The notes under the pieces were generated by a model that ran no database searches, had not been told where the DNA came from, and saw only the letters and a list, made by a program, of their open reading frames with translations. The position numbers and the translations under genes are program-made. From NCBI GenBank assembly GCA_905221605.1, contig CAJNDS010000247.1, positions 186,638-250,637 of the forward strand: a stretch of DNA of 64,000 bases, given 5' to 3'. Positions 10,343 through 20,857 of this stretch are shown piece after piece. Source of the DNA: Symbiodinium natans (Eukaryota > Sar > Dinophyceae > Suessiales > Symbiodiniaceae). The stretch's first letter is position 1; every line of letters begins with the position of its first letter.

Positions 10343-13300
10343 ATGGCGTTGCATGGCGTTAGGGTGCTTGAGCTGGAGGGCCGGGCACTCGGAAACTTTT
10401 CTGCCAGCTCCACTGCGCAGTCAGCATCTAGACGACACCCAGTCCACCACTGATCCATCAGAATCTAGTCAAGTCAAGATACATTTGTAGATTTTGTTTT
10501 ATTATTCAACTATCTACTGTTGTCTTCTGTCTTTTTGTCTTTTTATCTTGTTTCTTTGCTCCCCAAATAGTCTACTGTTGGGGTTCTAAGTTCATTTAAG
10601 GATTGCCGACATTCTGAGGACTGTTGCCGGGTTCCTGGGCTCCTTGTCTCCCTTTTACTGTTCGGGGTCTTCGGTGGTGTAACTATCATGAAGCTTGTTA
10701 TCTTGTTACAGATTATTACATATTAACATATATACCATATTATTTCACATTATTACATATTATTACATATTATTACATATTATTACATATTATTACATAT
10801 TATTACATATTATTACATATTATTACATATTATTATATATTATTACATACTATTACATATTATTACATATTATTACATATTATTACATATTATTACATAT
10901 TATTACATATTATTACATATTATTACATATTATTACATATTATTACATATTATTACATATTATTACATATTATTACATATTACGCATTGTTACATATTAT
11001 TACAAATTATTACATATTATTACATATTATTACATATTATTACATATTGTTACATATTATTACATATTATTACATATTAATACATATTATAACATATGAT
11101 TGCATATTATTACATATTATTACATATTATTACATACTATTACCTATTATTACACATTATTACCTATTATTACATATTATTACATATTATTACATGTTAT
11201 TACATATTATTACATGAATAATAGTATATTTATTCTGCGACCAATCGAAGGTATCGGGCCATGCCCTCTGGCTGCGTGTGTCCTCGCAGACTTTGGGGCA
11301 GATGCCAGGGCCCTGCTCATGCATCTTGTCGGTTAAGGGCTTATAATGGGCTTATAGGTTTTCCCTAAACCCTAAACCCTAAACCCTAAACCCTAAACCC
11401 TAAAGGGGATTTATGGGGTAGCGGGCCTGCTGAAGGCTTTGTCATGGCTTGTCTATGTCCAAAGTGCTCACGTTGAGGTCGTCACTGTGTGCCGGGCGTT
11501 TTGCACTTAGAGTCAGGCTTCGATGAATGCCAGCTGAGATAGGGTTTAGGGTTTAGGGTTTAGGGTTTAGGGTTTAGGGTAGCCTGAGGCAAGGCGGCCA
11601 AGCACGCTCGCAAGGTGACCCGGTTTCCCGTGGCAAGCGCGCGGTCCTCGGAACAGCTCAGCTGCCAGTCACTCTTTGTGAACATTGTGCCTCTGAGGCT
11701 ACTGAATATGGGAAAATCGAGCTTTGAGGGTTTTAAACGTTAAAAAAACCCTAAATCTGACACTACTGAATATGGGAAAATCAAGCTACAGAGTCAGCAT
11801 TCTTGGAGTGGTCTATGAACGAAGTCCAAGTCCAGGATCAGTCGCTGTCGACATCAAAAGCGTAGATGGCGTGAAGGCAGGCTGGCCTATCCCCCTTGGG
11901 AATTATTTTCCATTTTTTGTTTATATGAAACTCAAGAGGATATTTAAAATAGTTTTTTATTAAGGTTCCAAGAGGAGTAAAGATGGGTGTGTGTTCTAAG
12001 TCAGGGTCTTTTTGGAAAGGGTGAGGTATGAGGGATGATACGCATGATCAGAGCATAGATATATTCTATATACTCTTACGTATACTGATTGGGTTTCTAT
12101 ATTCTATGCCAAAACATCCCTACATGCCCAACATCCGATGCGTCTCTGTGACGTCGTGATCCGACACTTCTAAGCTATAGAAAGTCTGACAACACCCTAA
12201 ACTGACAAACAAAGCGCTTTAACCCTGAAATCTTAGACGCATCTGATTGACCACTGAGATTTTTGGCTTCCGACAAACAGTCCGTGTGCTTTTTGGGTTC
12301 AGGAAGGTTTGAGGATGTTTAAGGGAATGATTGGGATGGTTTGGGACTTCTCTTTAAAGCCCAATTGTGTGTGTGAGAGCCCATGTGCAGGTCATCCAGA
12401 AGCTTGCATCGACGGTCGACGTGTTCCTGGAGCCTTTCCGCCCGGGGGCCGTCATCTCAGAAATGTCTGGCGCCATTCTTCGGCACAGGTATGCAGCCTC
12501 TGAGCGGAGTTGTGGGGTTCAATACTAACTGACGCAGCGGCCGAAGGCAGCGGTTCACAGCGGCACACGCACACACGCACATGTGGTTCACACACGTTCG
12601 AGGAGGTGACTAGATGGGAGGAAAGTTCCACGCGATGACTGCGCGACTCGGTAGCTAACCGTCGATTTCCTGTGCGTCATCCCAATCCACATCATGGACT
12701 GCCCACCGCCACCTTGTTGGTATTCAACAAGAGCTTCCACAGACGCACATGTAAACCCAGTCATACCAGGAGCAGCTTCACTAAACAACATGCTGGAACA
12801 CCATTGAACTGACCAGCGCCAAGCCTGAGCACGTGGTTTGCACAAGAAGCAAGATCAAACTTGAGGGCCACTAGCTGCCAAGGACCTTGTCTTTTCTCGC
12901 AGAAGCTTTCGGCGTCCGTCTTTGTACTTACGTGCCGCATTCACCTCCTGACTTTTCTCTGACGCTGTACCTAGCATATGAGCTATCGTCATTGCTACTC
13001 TGTTGTTCTTGCTTATGTTAAGTTGGCTATCGCTCAAGGTTAATGTTGTTTTGACTGTTCATGGCCCAAGGTGGTGGAGAAGCTTGGTTTGGGACCTGAG
13101 GCTCGGCAAACTGCCGCTAAGGTCAGGTTCAGATTTGTTTCGATGAGCAGGTGCTGTGCAGTCAGAATCCTCGTCTCATCTATGGCCGAATGACCGGCAT
13201 AGAACTCAGAGCACATGATGCGCATCCCACTTGTGCATGTGAACGATGGGACCCCGAGGATACGGTCAAGGCGGAACGGAATTCAGTTCCATGGCCGGGC

Positions 13301-16300
13301 ACGACAACAACTACCTTGCCTTGTCGGGCCTGCTTCTTATTTACCTTGGCGGTAGCAGCCACATGGGGGTTTGACAAAATGGGGATACCCTTCTAGGAGT
13401 CCTTGTCACCCATTATAGGAAACCCCCACATCCGAAGATGCCGGATGTGGTCAACATGCGGCCTGTGTGAGGCACTTTGGACTTCTTCAAGCGTGGTGAT
13501 GAGAAGCCATTCGCTCCTGCGAACTTTGCTGGTGACTATGACCTGGCCTTACCCTACTTTTGTGCAATGCATCTGAACCACAAAATCGCATGAGCTAGGC
13601 AGGAGGAGCCATGATGCTGGCGATGGGTGTTCTTCTGGTTGGGACTCCAAGCGCTCAGCTTCTCTTGCGTCTTGCACCGGGGGCAGGAAAACCCTAAACC
13701 CCAAACCCGAAAACCCGAAACCCCAAACCCCAAACCCCATACCCCAAACCCGAAACCCTAAACCCTAAACCCGAAGAAGGTTGGGGATGTTGACTGAGGC
13801 CCTGCTCGAACGAAGCAAGAGCGGCTGCGGTCAGGTTATTGATGCAGCCATGATCGATGGGGCCAACTACACGGTGCCCCGATGTGCCAGATTTGTTGGG
13901 TTTAGGGTTTAGGGTTTAGGGTTTAGGGTTTAGGGTTTAGGGTTTAGGGTTTAGGGTTTAGGGTTTAGGGTTCAGGGTTCAGGGTTTAGGGTTTAGGGTT
14001 TAGGGTTTAGGGGTGGATTTGCAACAGCGTGTCCTTTGCCTGTGCTCTCTGACACTCAAGCCTGGCCTGCAAAGAGTTTCTGAGCAGGCGCTGCCGCTGT
14101 TCAAGTGGATGCAGTCTGGTTTTGTTCCAGCTCGAAACCCTGGAGCTTCTGACAAGCTTGTGGCTTTCTTACGCGCGTGTCGACTTGTAGCGCCGAGGTC
14201 GGAACAGATGGCCACGTAGTGGCCTCAGACTTTATCTTATGCCGGGGCCCTTGGGGAAGGCAAGGGGTGCTAGTCGAAGCTTGGCCTCACCCCTTTGTGT
14301 GTTGCTTAGGTCAGGCTCCGCACTGGTCAGATATATACCTCTGTAAGGAGGATCCGGCCGGATCCTCGAAGTCGGCACACATGTCCGATCAGCCTTGCCG
14401 AAGTTTTGATAGTTTCAGGCCAAGAAAGGCAGCCGCCAGTACGTCTCAGTGCGCCTTTGGGAACGGATGGGAGGTACAGAAGGTACAGTAGAATTCGATC
14501 TTTGCCAGCATGTGGGGGGCTCACGATATCAGCGGTACCTTTTTGGGGTCCTTACTTAAATGGGATCCTACTATATTTGGGGGTCTATGTTAGGGGTTCC
14601 CTCATTCTCGTAAACCCCTACGTGAACTTAAACTCTGACAGCCGTAATGTTCCCAGTTTTTCCCTAAACCCTAAACCCTAAACTCCCAGTTTTTCAAAGG
14701 TACAGGCGATCGAGCCCCAGTTCTACAAGGTGCTCCTGGAAGGACTTGGGCACCGCAGCTGCAGAAATGCAGCTTTGGGGGCATGTTTCAACCCGAAATC
14801 CTAGACAGCCCTGGAAAACCCTAAGAACCCTAAAATTCTTATAACCCTAGTAACCCTAATAACCCTACTAACCCTGATAACCCTAGTAACCCTAGTAACC
14901 CTAGTAACCCTAATAACCCTAATAACCCTAGTAGCCCTGGTAACCCTAGTAACCCTAAATCCCTAACTCCCTGGGCCGCATCCTAGGCTTGCAGGTGAAG
15001 AGCTGCCAGCACAGTGGGACAAGGAGGCCTTCCTTTTGCGCCAGCTCTTAAGGGCGAAAAACACGGCGTTTAAGAGGGTTACTAGGGTTGTTAGGGTTAT
15101 TGGGGTTATTGGGGTTATGAGATTTTTAGGGTAATTAGGGTTTTAGGAACTGACAAAGAAATTCGGAACAGCGAAAGATTAGTTGGGGCTCAAATTTTCT
15201 GGATGCTGCTGAAGCAAGATGAAGCAATTTAGCAAGGCCTGGCCTGAGATGAAATCCCGCTTCGCCGCGATATTCCAAACCAAGACCCGCGACGAATGGG
15301 CGATTCGCTCAGAGTTACGGCTCACCTGAAGGCTCCAATGTAGTTCCTATTTGGGTTAGTAACAGGGGATTCTTGGATACTACCCCAAAAAGGTACTACA
15401 TAGGAGCCTTTGGGCAGAGACATCCAGGGAGGCGCAGCTCCTGATGTTGATTGCTCCCCATGGTTTACCATTCTCCTTTAACAGACCAGCACGTTCCGAG
15501 TTGTCCCCGGGGCAGCCAGTGCCTTAAGGCCCGGGTGTTTGCGGGCACAGACGCATGCTGTGTCCCCGTGCTGAACGCCACGGAGGCTGCGCCGTCCTCA
15601 GCCCAATGTGAGTTCAACGTGCACGCAGTGGCAAGCAGATGCTGAGATCCCGCCTAAACTTAAACAACAACCTAGAGGAACCCCTGAACACTGAAAAGCC
15701 CCATGTTAGGCTGCACATCCTCACAGCAGAAGGCGGCGCAGCCTAGAGCTCAGTGGAGTAAGTCAACGCTCACCCTCTTGTGCTTTTGTGAGCCTTATCG
15801 TTAGTTATTCTACTACAATTCCTATTCTTCTTATTTTTACGATTAGTTTTCTGCTCCTTCTTCTTCTTACAATTAGTGTAATGGTTATTATTGGAATTAC
15901 AGTAGCATGTTGTTGTTCGAATCATAGTTGCTGAGGCTTTGAGCCAACACCTGGCGGAAGCCCAAGAGACAGAAAGCACATCTTACAGGGAGTTAACTCA
16001 TGGGCCCCTACTGAGGTTTTAAGTTTAGGGTCTAGGGTTTAGGGTTTCTAGGGTTTAGGCCCTTAAAGGTCCCGCTGTGCAATCTGCTACCGGGGCTCTA
16101 GCCTCCCTCCCTTCTGGCGCCCTTGAGGCTCACCTGGAGCCTATGAGCCCGCACCGGCACCGAAGCTCAGCCGTACCCCGGGCTCCGTGTGCGGGACTCG
16201 GAATAGGGTTTAGGATGTGGGGTTTAGGGTTTATACGGTTTAGGGTTTCCCTGAACCCCAAAATCCCTAAACCCCCTAAACCCCTTAACCCCCTAAACCC

Positions 16301-17063
16301 TAAACCCCCTAAACTCCTGGACCCCTAAACCCTCAAATTCGAAGCGCGCTATACTGCAAACAGGCCGCGGCCTCGCCCCGTGCCCGGCGCCAACACAAGA
16401 GAGGTGCCTGGAAGCATCAAAAAGACGGGATTTAGGGTGTGTGTGTGTGTGTGTGTGTAGAGTCGTCCTCAACCGGGGTTAAAATGTTTTGGGTTTTGGG
16501 TTTAAGGTTTAGGGTTGAAGATTCGCGAGACTCCGGACTTCAATCTTAAGTCCACCCTCCAAAACCCTATGAAACCATCCACTTCACAGTTCTAAAGCCC
16601 TCAAGCAGTAGCTACACTTCAATCCCGAGGCCACGAAGGTCCTAAACCCGAAACCCTAAACCCTAAGCCCTAAACACGCATGAGGTGTGGGATCATGTGG
16701 GGCCTGAGGATGCTCCAGGGCCAAGGGGCGGACCGTCTTTCGGGGGTTAAGGGTGGGTTTAGGCTTAAGGATAGGTTTAGGATTTAGGGTTTTTGGTTTA
16801 GGCTTCAGGACTTAGGGTGAAGGGTTCTGGGTTTTAGAGGGGTTTGCTGGCGGGATGCCTGGGAATGTTAGGGACCACGCTCGCTTCGTAGGTGCTGCTG
16901 GACAACGGCTTCTCAAGAGAGGAGGATGCGCCCTCAGTGGGTGTGGGTCTGTGGATGGTGAAGTTGTGAGTGAAGTTATCTACCGAGACGAAAATATGAG
17001 GTGGACAACCTTATGAAGGAGGGTGTGGTTGCCGAAAGTCGCAAAGAGCCGTCAAAGCTTTGA
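10343..17063 (+). CDS. AMACR: Alpha-methylacyl-CoA racemase (CoA-transferase family III)
   Basis: About 22 short exons read the whole family in order. Exons: 10343-10379, 11251-11303, ~11478-11495, ~11614-11640, ~11842-11876, 12391-12447, 13071-13121, 13166-13196, 13259-~13335, ~13472-13539, 13599-13637, 13799-13873, 14088-14118, 14310-~14350, 14419-14448, 14706-14754, 14995-15026, 15237-15299, 15529-15588, 16128-16181, 16892-16924, 17001-17063 (TGA). Landmarks: VLELEG, VLADFGAD, SRGKR, VFLEPFRPG, NPRLIYGRMTG, AGHDNNYLALSG, FAGDY, GAMMLAMGVLL, GCGQVIDAAM, AIEPQFY, TKTRDEW, GTDACCVPVL, APAPKLSRTPG. The catalytic His (GHD), Asp (GDY) and Glu (IEPQ) known from the mycobacterial enzyme are all kept. 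The enzyme epimerises 2-methyl-branched acyl-CoAs for beta-oxidation. Length is about 350 residues, normal for the family. The start ATG opens exon 1. Many introns begin GC (after 10379, 12447, 13196, 15026, 15299) and one GA (13540). Confidence 0.9.
10700..11219. repeat. 10-bp satellite, about 50 copies
   Basis: Tandem copies of ATTACATATT run for about 510 bp with few variants and lie within the first intron of the racemase gene (10380-11250). Because 10 is not a multiple of 3, all three frames are used in turn, giving long spurious frames of I/L/H/T/Y. It ends about 30 bp before the exon 2 acceptor. Confidence 0.95.
11366..11405. repeat. Interstitial telomere-like repeat (CCCTAAA type)
   Basis: Five to six perfect CCCTAAA copies in the racemase intron after exon 2. 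Confidence 0.9.
11541..11580. repeat. Interstitial telomere-like repeat (TTTAGGG type)
   Basis: Five to six perfect TTTAGGG copies, opposite in orientation to the array 150 bp upstream, inside the racemase gene just before the exon carrying SRGKR. Confidence 0.9.
13361..13431. mobile_element. Short family B-like inverted-repeat element (intronic)
   Basis: It has ends ACATGGGGGTTT and AAACCCCCACATC with a short middle, in the racemase intron between the LALSG and RGDEKPF exons. At about 70 bp it is shorter than the other family B copies and lacks the central hallmark. Confidence 0.6.
13684..13771. repeat. Interstitial telomere-like repeat, degenerate CCCTAAA/CCCCAAA
   Basis: A mix of CCCTAAA, CCCCAAA and CCCGAAA copies fills most of the racemase intron 13638-13798. 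Confidence 0.85.
13896..14009. repeat. Longest interstitial TTTAGGG array
   Basis: About 16 tandem TTTAGGG copies with two TTCAGGG variants, in the racemase intron 13874-14087. It points in the opposite direction to the array in the preceding intron. Confidence 0.95.
14512..14620. mobile_element. Inverted-repeat element, family B (intronic)
   Basis: It carries the family hallmarks GGTACCTTTTTGGGGTCCTT, CCTACTATATTTGGGGGTCT and the right end CTCGTAAACCCCT. It lies in the racemase intron 14449-14705. Confidence 0.75.
14815..15146. repeat. Telomere-variant arrays (CCCTAGTAA type) flanking a racemase exon
   Basis: About 20 copies of CCCTARTAA/CCTAGTAAC run from 14815 to 14968. A second block of GGGTTAYTRGGGTTRTTA-like copies runs from about 15072 to 15146, in reverse orientation. 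The 32-nt exon 14995-15026 lies between them. The longer unit (9 bp) sets these apart from the 7-bp arrays elsewhere. Confidence 0.85.
15327..15414. mobile_element. Inverted-repeat element, family A (intronic)
   Basis: The left end is AAGGCTCCAATGTAGTTCCT and the right end AGGTACTACATAGGAGCCTT, with CCCCAAAAAGG and TTTGGGTTAG inside. It lies in the GC-AG racemase intron 15300-15528. Other copies are at 22942 and 52972. Confidence 0.85.
16021..16345. repeat. Mixed telomere-like repeats around a racemase exon
   Basis: TTTAGGG-type copies lie at about 16021-16059 and 16202-16250, and CCCTAAA-type copies at about 16252-16345, in opposite orientation. The exon 16128-16181 (APAPKLSRTPG) lies between. 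Further weak copies occur at 16480-16520, 16637-16670 and 16744-16840. Confidence 0.8.
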
Positions 17064-17390
17064 CTCTGCGAAAAAGTGGCCGTGAATGCGCCTGCCGCTA
17101 ATCCTCATGCTGCCACATGACACACACACAATCGCAAGCCTGATCGCCAGTGACACATAGAGTGGCGCCTTTGCTCAGATTGCAGGCGACAGTTGCCCGA
17201 CCATCCGCCTTCGAAGTGCTGACGAGCAGATGGCGAGCAAGCTTGGAGCCTTTACCCTGGCTTTGCACTTCAGTGATCTGCAGTGCGCATGTGCAGTTCG
17301 CAAACTCGGAAAGACTGTCTGGAACTGCCTATCGGCTCAGAAGACGAAGAAGATCTCCCCCCCAAAGTCTGGCAGCCCTGTCTGGCACCC

Positions 17391-18817
17391 ATGGCGACTG
17401 TGCCAGTGAACCCGAAGCCCTTCCTGAATGACCTAACGGGCACCATGGCTGAAGGTATTCTGGTTTTGTGTTTCAATGTGTTTGCTGTTCTTTGCAGTGC
17501 GAGTACTTGTAGAGGAGAGTGCAAGAGGCCATCTGGTTACAGGCAACTGAGACGATCTGCTTCAGATGCCACAGGCAAGCGTTTTTTTTCTCGCTGAAGC
17601 TGTTTGAAACCAAGGCAAGCTCGTGCTTACGAAGCTGAAATGGGGCACCTCGGATGAACTTGAATCCCCTTGCACAGGGAGAGCATAGTAAAAAGCCGCC
17701 GCCGTTTAATCAATGGCAAAAATAAATAGAAGTCCGACATCCAGATGTGTCGAGACATATGCTTTGTGGCATGATGCCTGAACATGCAGGCTTCAGGCCT
17801 CAGTCAGCCAGTCTCACCTGTGCATTGGCTCGGAGCATGGTCTGCTGCATAAACAGGGAAGTCCAAGCGACAGTCTGATCACGTGTGCCTTGAAACCCTA
17901 TATAAACCCTAAACTACCCCAAGCCCTAAGCCCTAAACCCGAAACGACAAACTTGGGCTGTGAGGTATGGAGTACAAAGGCACCCTGAAGTCCATTGACC
18001 CTTACATGAACCTCCAGCTGCTCAACACAGAGGTGCGTGTAGTGACTGCCTGGTGCATTGTGTGTGTGTGTGTGTCAAGACTTCCTGCCTACCCCTGGTC
18101 ACTCCTAAGAATCAGAACCTATCACAGCCCACCTTTCAAGGTCCTCCCACTACCATCTCCCCTGGAAAAAGGCCCCGCATGCGTTCAGCTCTCTTTATCC
18201 TGGCACTCTGAACTTGTCAACTCATGCGCGTGTTTCTTCCCTCCTTCGCTACATCATCTGTTTTAGGGCCCATCCGGAGTTCCGAGTTGCCTAGTCACCC
18301 CAGTCCGTGCGGAGTCCGATCACATGCCCGCAGAGACCCGAAAGCATCGGCACAGGAGTGGGTTGACGGCAGCTTTCGGGGCAACCTTGGCGAGGTCTTC
18401 ATTCGCTGCAACAACGTCCTGCAGCTGTGCGGTGACTTAGGGCTTTATGGAATTTTGCGAAAATCCTTGTCGGACGCCAGGGTCTACCGTGTTGTTTCCT
18501 TGGGGCATTTGCGCAGGTCCTTTGCGTATGGGGTGCTCTCTGTCCACCATTACAATACAAACAAATGTTTCAAGCATGCGGCAACTGGGGTTGGCCTCTC
18601 TGCGTAGTGATGTACTCTTATTGCGGGCGTTAACACCCACATTCCTATTGTTGATGTTGTCCTGTGTGGTCCTTTGCTGTTTGCTGTAGGGCAAACATGG
18701 CAGAACTGATTCTGGTAGAATACTGTAGCACAGCCAACAAATTCCAGGATGCATGCCGAGCTTGCGGTGCCCAGGTACATTCGCGGAATGGCTGATGAGG
18801 AGTCAGATATGGACTGA
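17391..18817 (+). CDS. SNRPF: Small nuclear ribonucleoprotein F (SmF), complete
   Basis: Five exons splice cleanly in phase: 17391-17439, 17615-17644, 17965-18032, 18356-18420 and 18775-18817, giving 84 residues plus TGA (the human protein has 86). The start is the ATG at 17391 (MATVPVNPKPFLNDLTG). The Sm1 motif spans exons 2-3 (KLKWG then MEYKGTLKSIDPYMNLQLL). The Sm2 motif is FIRCNNVL joined to YIRG across the last intron, followed by the acidic tail MADEESDMD. Introns 1, 2 and 4 begin GC and intron 3 begins GT; all end AG. SmF is one of the seven ring proteins that bind the U-rich Sm site of spliceosomal snRNAs in the nucleus. A telomere-like array occupies part of intron 2. Confidence 0.95.
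17890..17945. repeat. Interstitial telomere-like repeat in an SNRPF intron
   Basis: Degenerate CCCTAAA/CCCTAAGC copies end about 20 bp before the exon 3 acceptor of the SmF gene. Confidence 0.75.
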
Positions 18818-18997
18818 GCAAAGTAGACTGGTCTGATTGGTAGACCTGATATAACTTGACATGGGAGGCAGGGATTGCTGGCTCCGCCATGTCCTGCAAA
18901 TGATTTGTGCCGGTGCAGTCCATGCTGAGTGCATGGCTTTCACGGCATCGAGCTTAAGTCTTGTCTCTGATCAAGCTCAAAAAGCGCTTGGCTGCAT

Positions 18998-20504
18998 GTC
19001 CAACAGGCCGTGCCGGTTGACATCAATGCTCCTCTTACCCATCAAAAGAAGTGTCAGGAAGTTCGTTCAGAAATCTTAAAGAAACCGAAAGCCAACATCC
19101 TAAGAGCCCCGGAATCACGGAAGAAGCTGTCTTGAACGTGGTCCACCAGCCAGTCTGGGAGGCCCCGAGTTTCAGGCACAGTTTTGCTGGCTGCGCAAAA
19201 AGGAAAAGGCACCCGGCTTGAGGACGGAGGGAAGTTGCGGGCTGGGTGGAAGCAAGATGGCATGCCTGTCAAAAGCTTTGAGTCTGCATCATTCTGGGAG
19301 GTTCACGATACTCGGCATACCTTATTGGGGTCCGATGATAAAGGGCTCCTACTATTTGGGGGTCTATATTAGGGGTCCCCTATTTTCGCAAGCCCCTTCT
19401 GCATCCCATCAGCCCAGTTGACTCCACCGTGCCACTACTTCCAGATGGGGCTGTGCACAAAAGGTGCAGCTTGCAAGCCTGGCTCTCAGCACGGCCGACA
19501 TGGGGGTTTACGAAAATAGGGGGCCCCCAATTTAGGCGCCCAAATGGTAGGAGTCCCTTATATTCAGGACCCTAAGAAGGTACCCATAAGATCGTAAACC
19601 CACACATCTGTAATCTGTATTTACTTTGTCGATGGACAGAGTCTTTCGGAGTTCTCAGGTTTTCCCACAGCCTTGCTGGCACGCTGCCAAGACAGGCTCA
19701 TGTCGCACGGTCGGCTGCAGGGGATTGCACCACGTTCCCGCTGAGTGACTGTTGAGAAGGTAGGCTAGGCCTCCTGACAGGAGGAAGTTCTGCGCATGGA
19801 AACCTTGCGCTTGCAGGCGCGATGGGCAGGGATAGTGCTTGCAATGCGGCATGATGCAGCATGCCCTACTAGCAGAAGCAGATTGGGGATGCTTGACATG
19901 GAAGGTGGAGTACTACTTGAGTGATGACAACCTGTTGACCGACAGCTTCTTTCAGGCCAAAATGCCTGTTGCCAGTTTCAGGAACCTGGCTCAAGTACCA
20001 GAGCATCTTTTGAGGACTTGATCCACAACAGCGAGGGAGGATGGATTGCAGTGGACAACTTTCTAGGCCTGCAGCATCGGGAGTCCAAAACTACCTGTCA
20101 AGAGCAGATCAGGGAGATGGTTGGCGCAGCATTTTGGCATCAGGGAATCAAGAACATGAATCAAGGCGAATCAAGAGCATCCATGCTTCACATAGCGCAC
20201 GCTCACAGGCTGCCCGCGTATCCAGCAGCTGCGAGCCACCGCCGCAGAGGTGCCCATCCGCGAATCGATCCACCCAGAGGGCCCAATACTCCTTAGCTAA
20301 GGTATACACCTTAAACTAGAAAGGGATCCTTAATCTGATTTAAGGAATAGTCCTTAAGCCATAAAAGGATCCTGAATATGATTTAAAGAATATTCCTTAG
20401 TTAAGGGGCATTGGGCTCTTTGGGCAAAGACGGTACCAGCGCCTCCATGTGCTCGTTCAGCTCGTCGCCGCCCTGCGCTGGTCGAAGCAGCTTCGCCTGC
20501 GTGA
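18998..20504 (+). CDS. La-motif (LARP-type) RNA-binding protein with a CCCH-like finger
   Basis: Exons read: about 18998-19110 (QAVPVDINAPLTHQKK, EVRSEILKKPKANILRAP), a stretch ending at 19299 (GWKQDGMPVKSFESASFWE), 19418 to about 19490 (PPCHYFQMGLCTKGAACKPG), about 19871-19955 (VEYYLSDDNLLTDSFFQ) and 20015 to about 20130 (DLIHNSEGGWIAVDNFLG). The last two form the winged-helix La motif, which binds RNA 3' ends or poly(A) in La-related proteins. The third reads Cx7Cx5Cx5H; the last spacing is longer than the usual three, so the finger is tentative. The intron 19300-19417 joins in phase 0. The 3' tail is in doubt: two frames look plausible between 20130 and 20270. The TGA near 20502 is the probable end after a family C element. 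The start codon was not found. Confidence 0.65.
19300..19397. mobile_element. Inverted-repeat element, family B, forming an intron
   Basis: The element starts at the first base of the GT-AG intron 19300-19417. Only about 20 bp of non-element sequence remain before the acceptor. Hallmarks present are ATTGGGGTCC, TCCTACTATTTGGGGGTCTA and the right end CCCCTATTTTCGCAAGCCCC. Confidence 0.85.
19496..19607. mobile_element. Inverted-repeat element, family B, opposite orientation
   Basis: It begins GGGGGTTTACGAAAATAGGG and ends near ATCGTAAACCC. It lies on the other side of the CCCH-like exon from the copy at 19300 and is inverted relative to it, so the exon of about 80 nt sits between two family B copies. 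Confidence 0.85.
20273..20425. mobile_element. Inverted-repeat element, family C, enlarged copy
   Basis: The ends are CCAGAGGGCCCAATACTCC and GGGGCATTGGGCTCTTTGGG. The interior carries the family GGATCCT and AAGGAATAGTCCTTA motifs and contains an extra internal duplication (GATTTAARGAATA twice), making it about 150 bp instead of 110. Confidence 0.8.
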
Positions 20505-20747
20505 GTGGCCGGAGGGAAAGGAGGCAACCGTCGGCCAATGAATAGTATGAAATATATCATACTAGGAGTTTAACTTCAGTAATTAGTTAGCCATCAATAA
20601 ATCCATGTTAAATATGTGCAGTTCGGTGCATCTCATGTGAAAAGCACTCAAACTCTTCAGAGGCCGTGAGCCGCACCTCCCCTCCGCCAAAACTGCAGGC
20701 GCCCCTACTCTCTGCGATCTTCCACGAGCTGGTGTAACACGCTGTGA

Positions 20748-20790
20748 GGGTTTAGGGCCTTTTGGGTTTTGGGGTTTTGGGGTTTAGGTA
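20748..20790. repeat. Telomere-like, degenerate
   Basis: GGGTTTAGGG, then GGGTTTTGGGGTTTTGGGG-type copies. The flanking DNA between about 20505 and 20850 has no other recognisable feature. Confidence 0.6.
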
Positions 20791-20857
20791 AGTTGTTGTA
20801 GCTTGTGCTTGGTGCACCTTTGACTGACTCTTGACCGCCCTTTGCATCAGTTGACAG

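Noticed and set aside
10700..11219. CRISPR-like regular repeat
   Set aside because: It is a head-to-tail 10-bp tandem repeat with no unique spacers, in an intron of a eukaryotic gene.
10624..11336. 197-codon frame of repeated ITYYYILLH
   Set aside because: It is a translation of the 10-bp satellite inside the first racemase intron. Only its last part (about 11251-11303) is a real exon.
13896..14009. A chromosome end (true telomere)
   Set aside because: The array is only about 114 bp, contains variants and lies inside a gene. Arrays occur in both orientations across the window.
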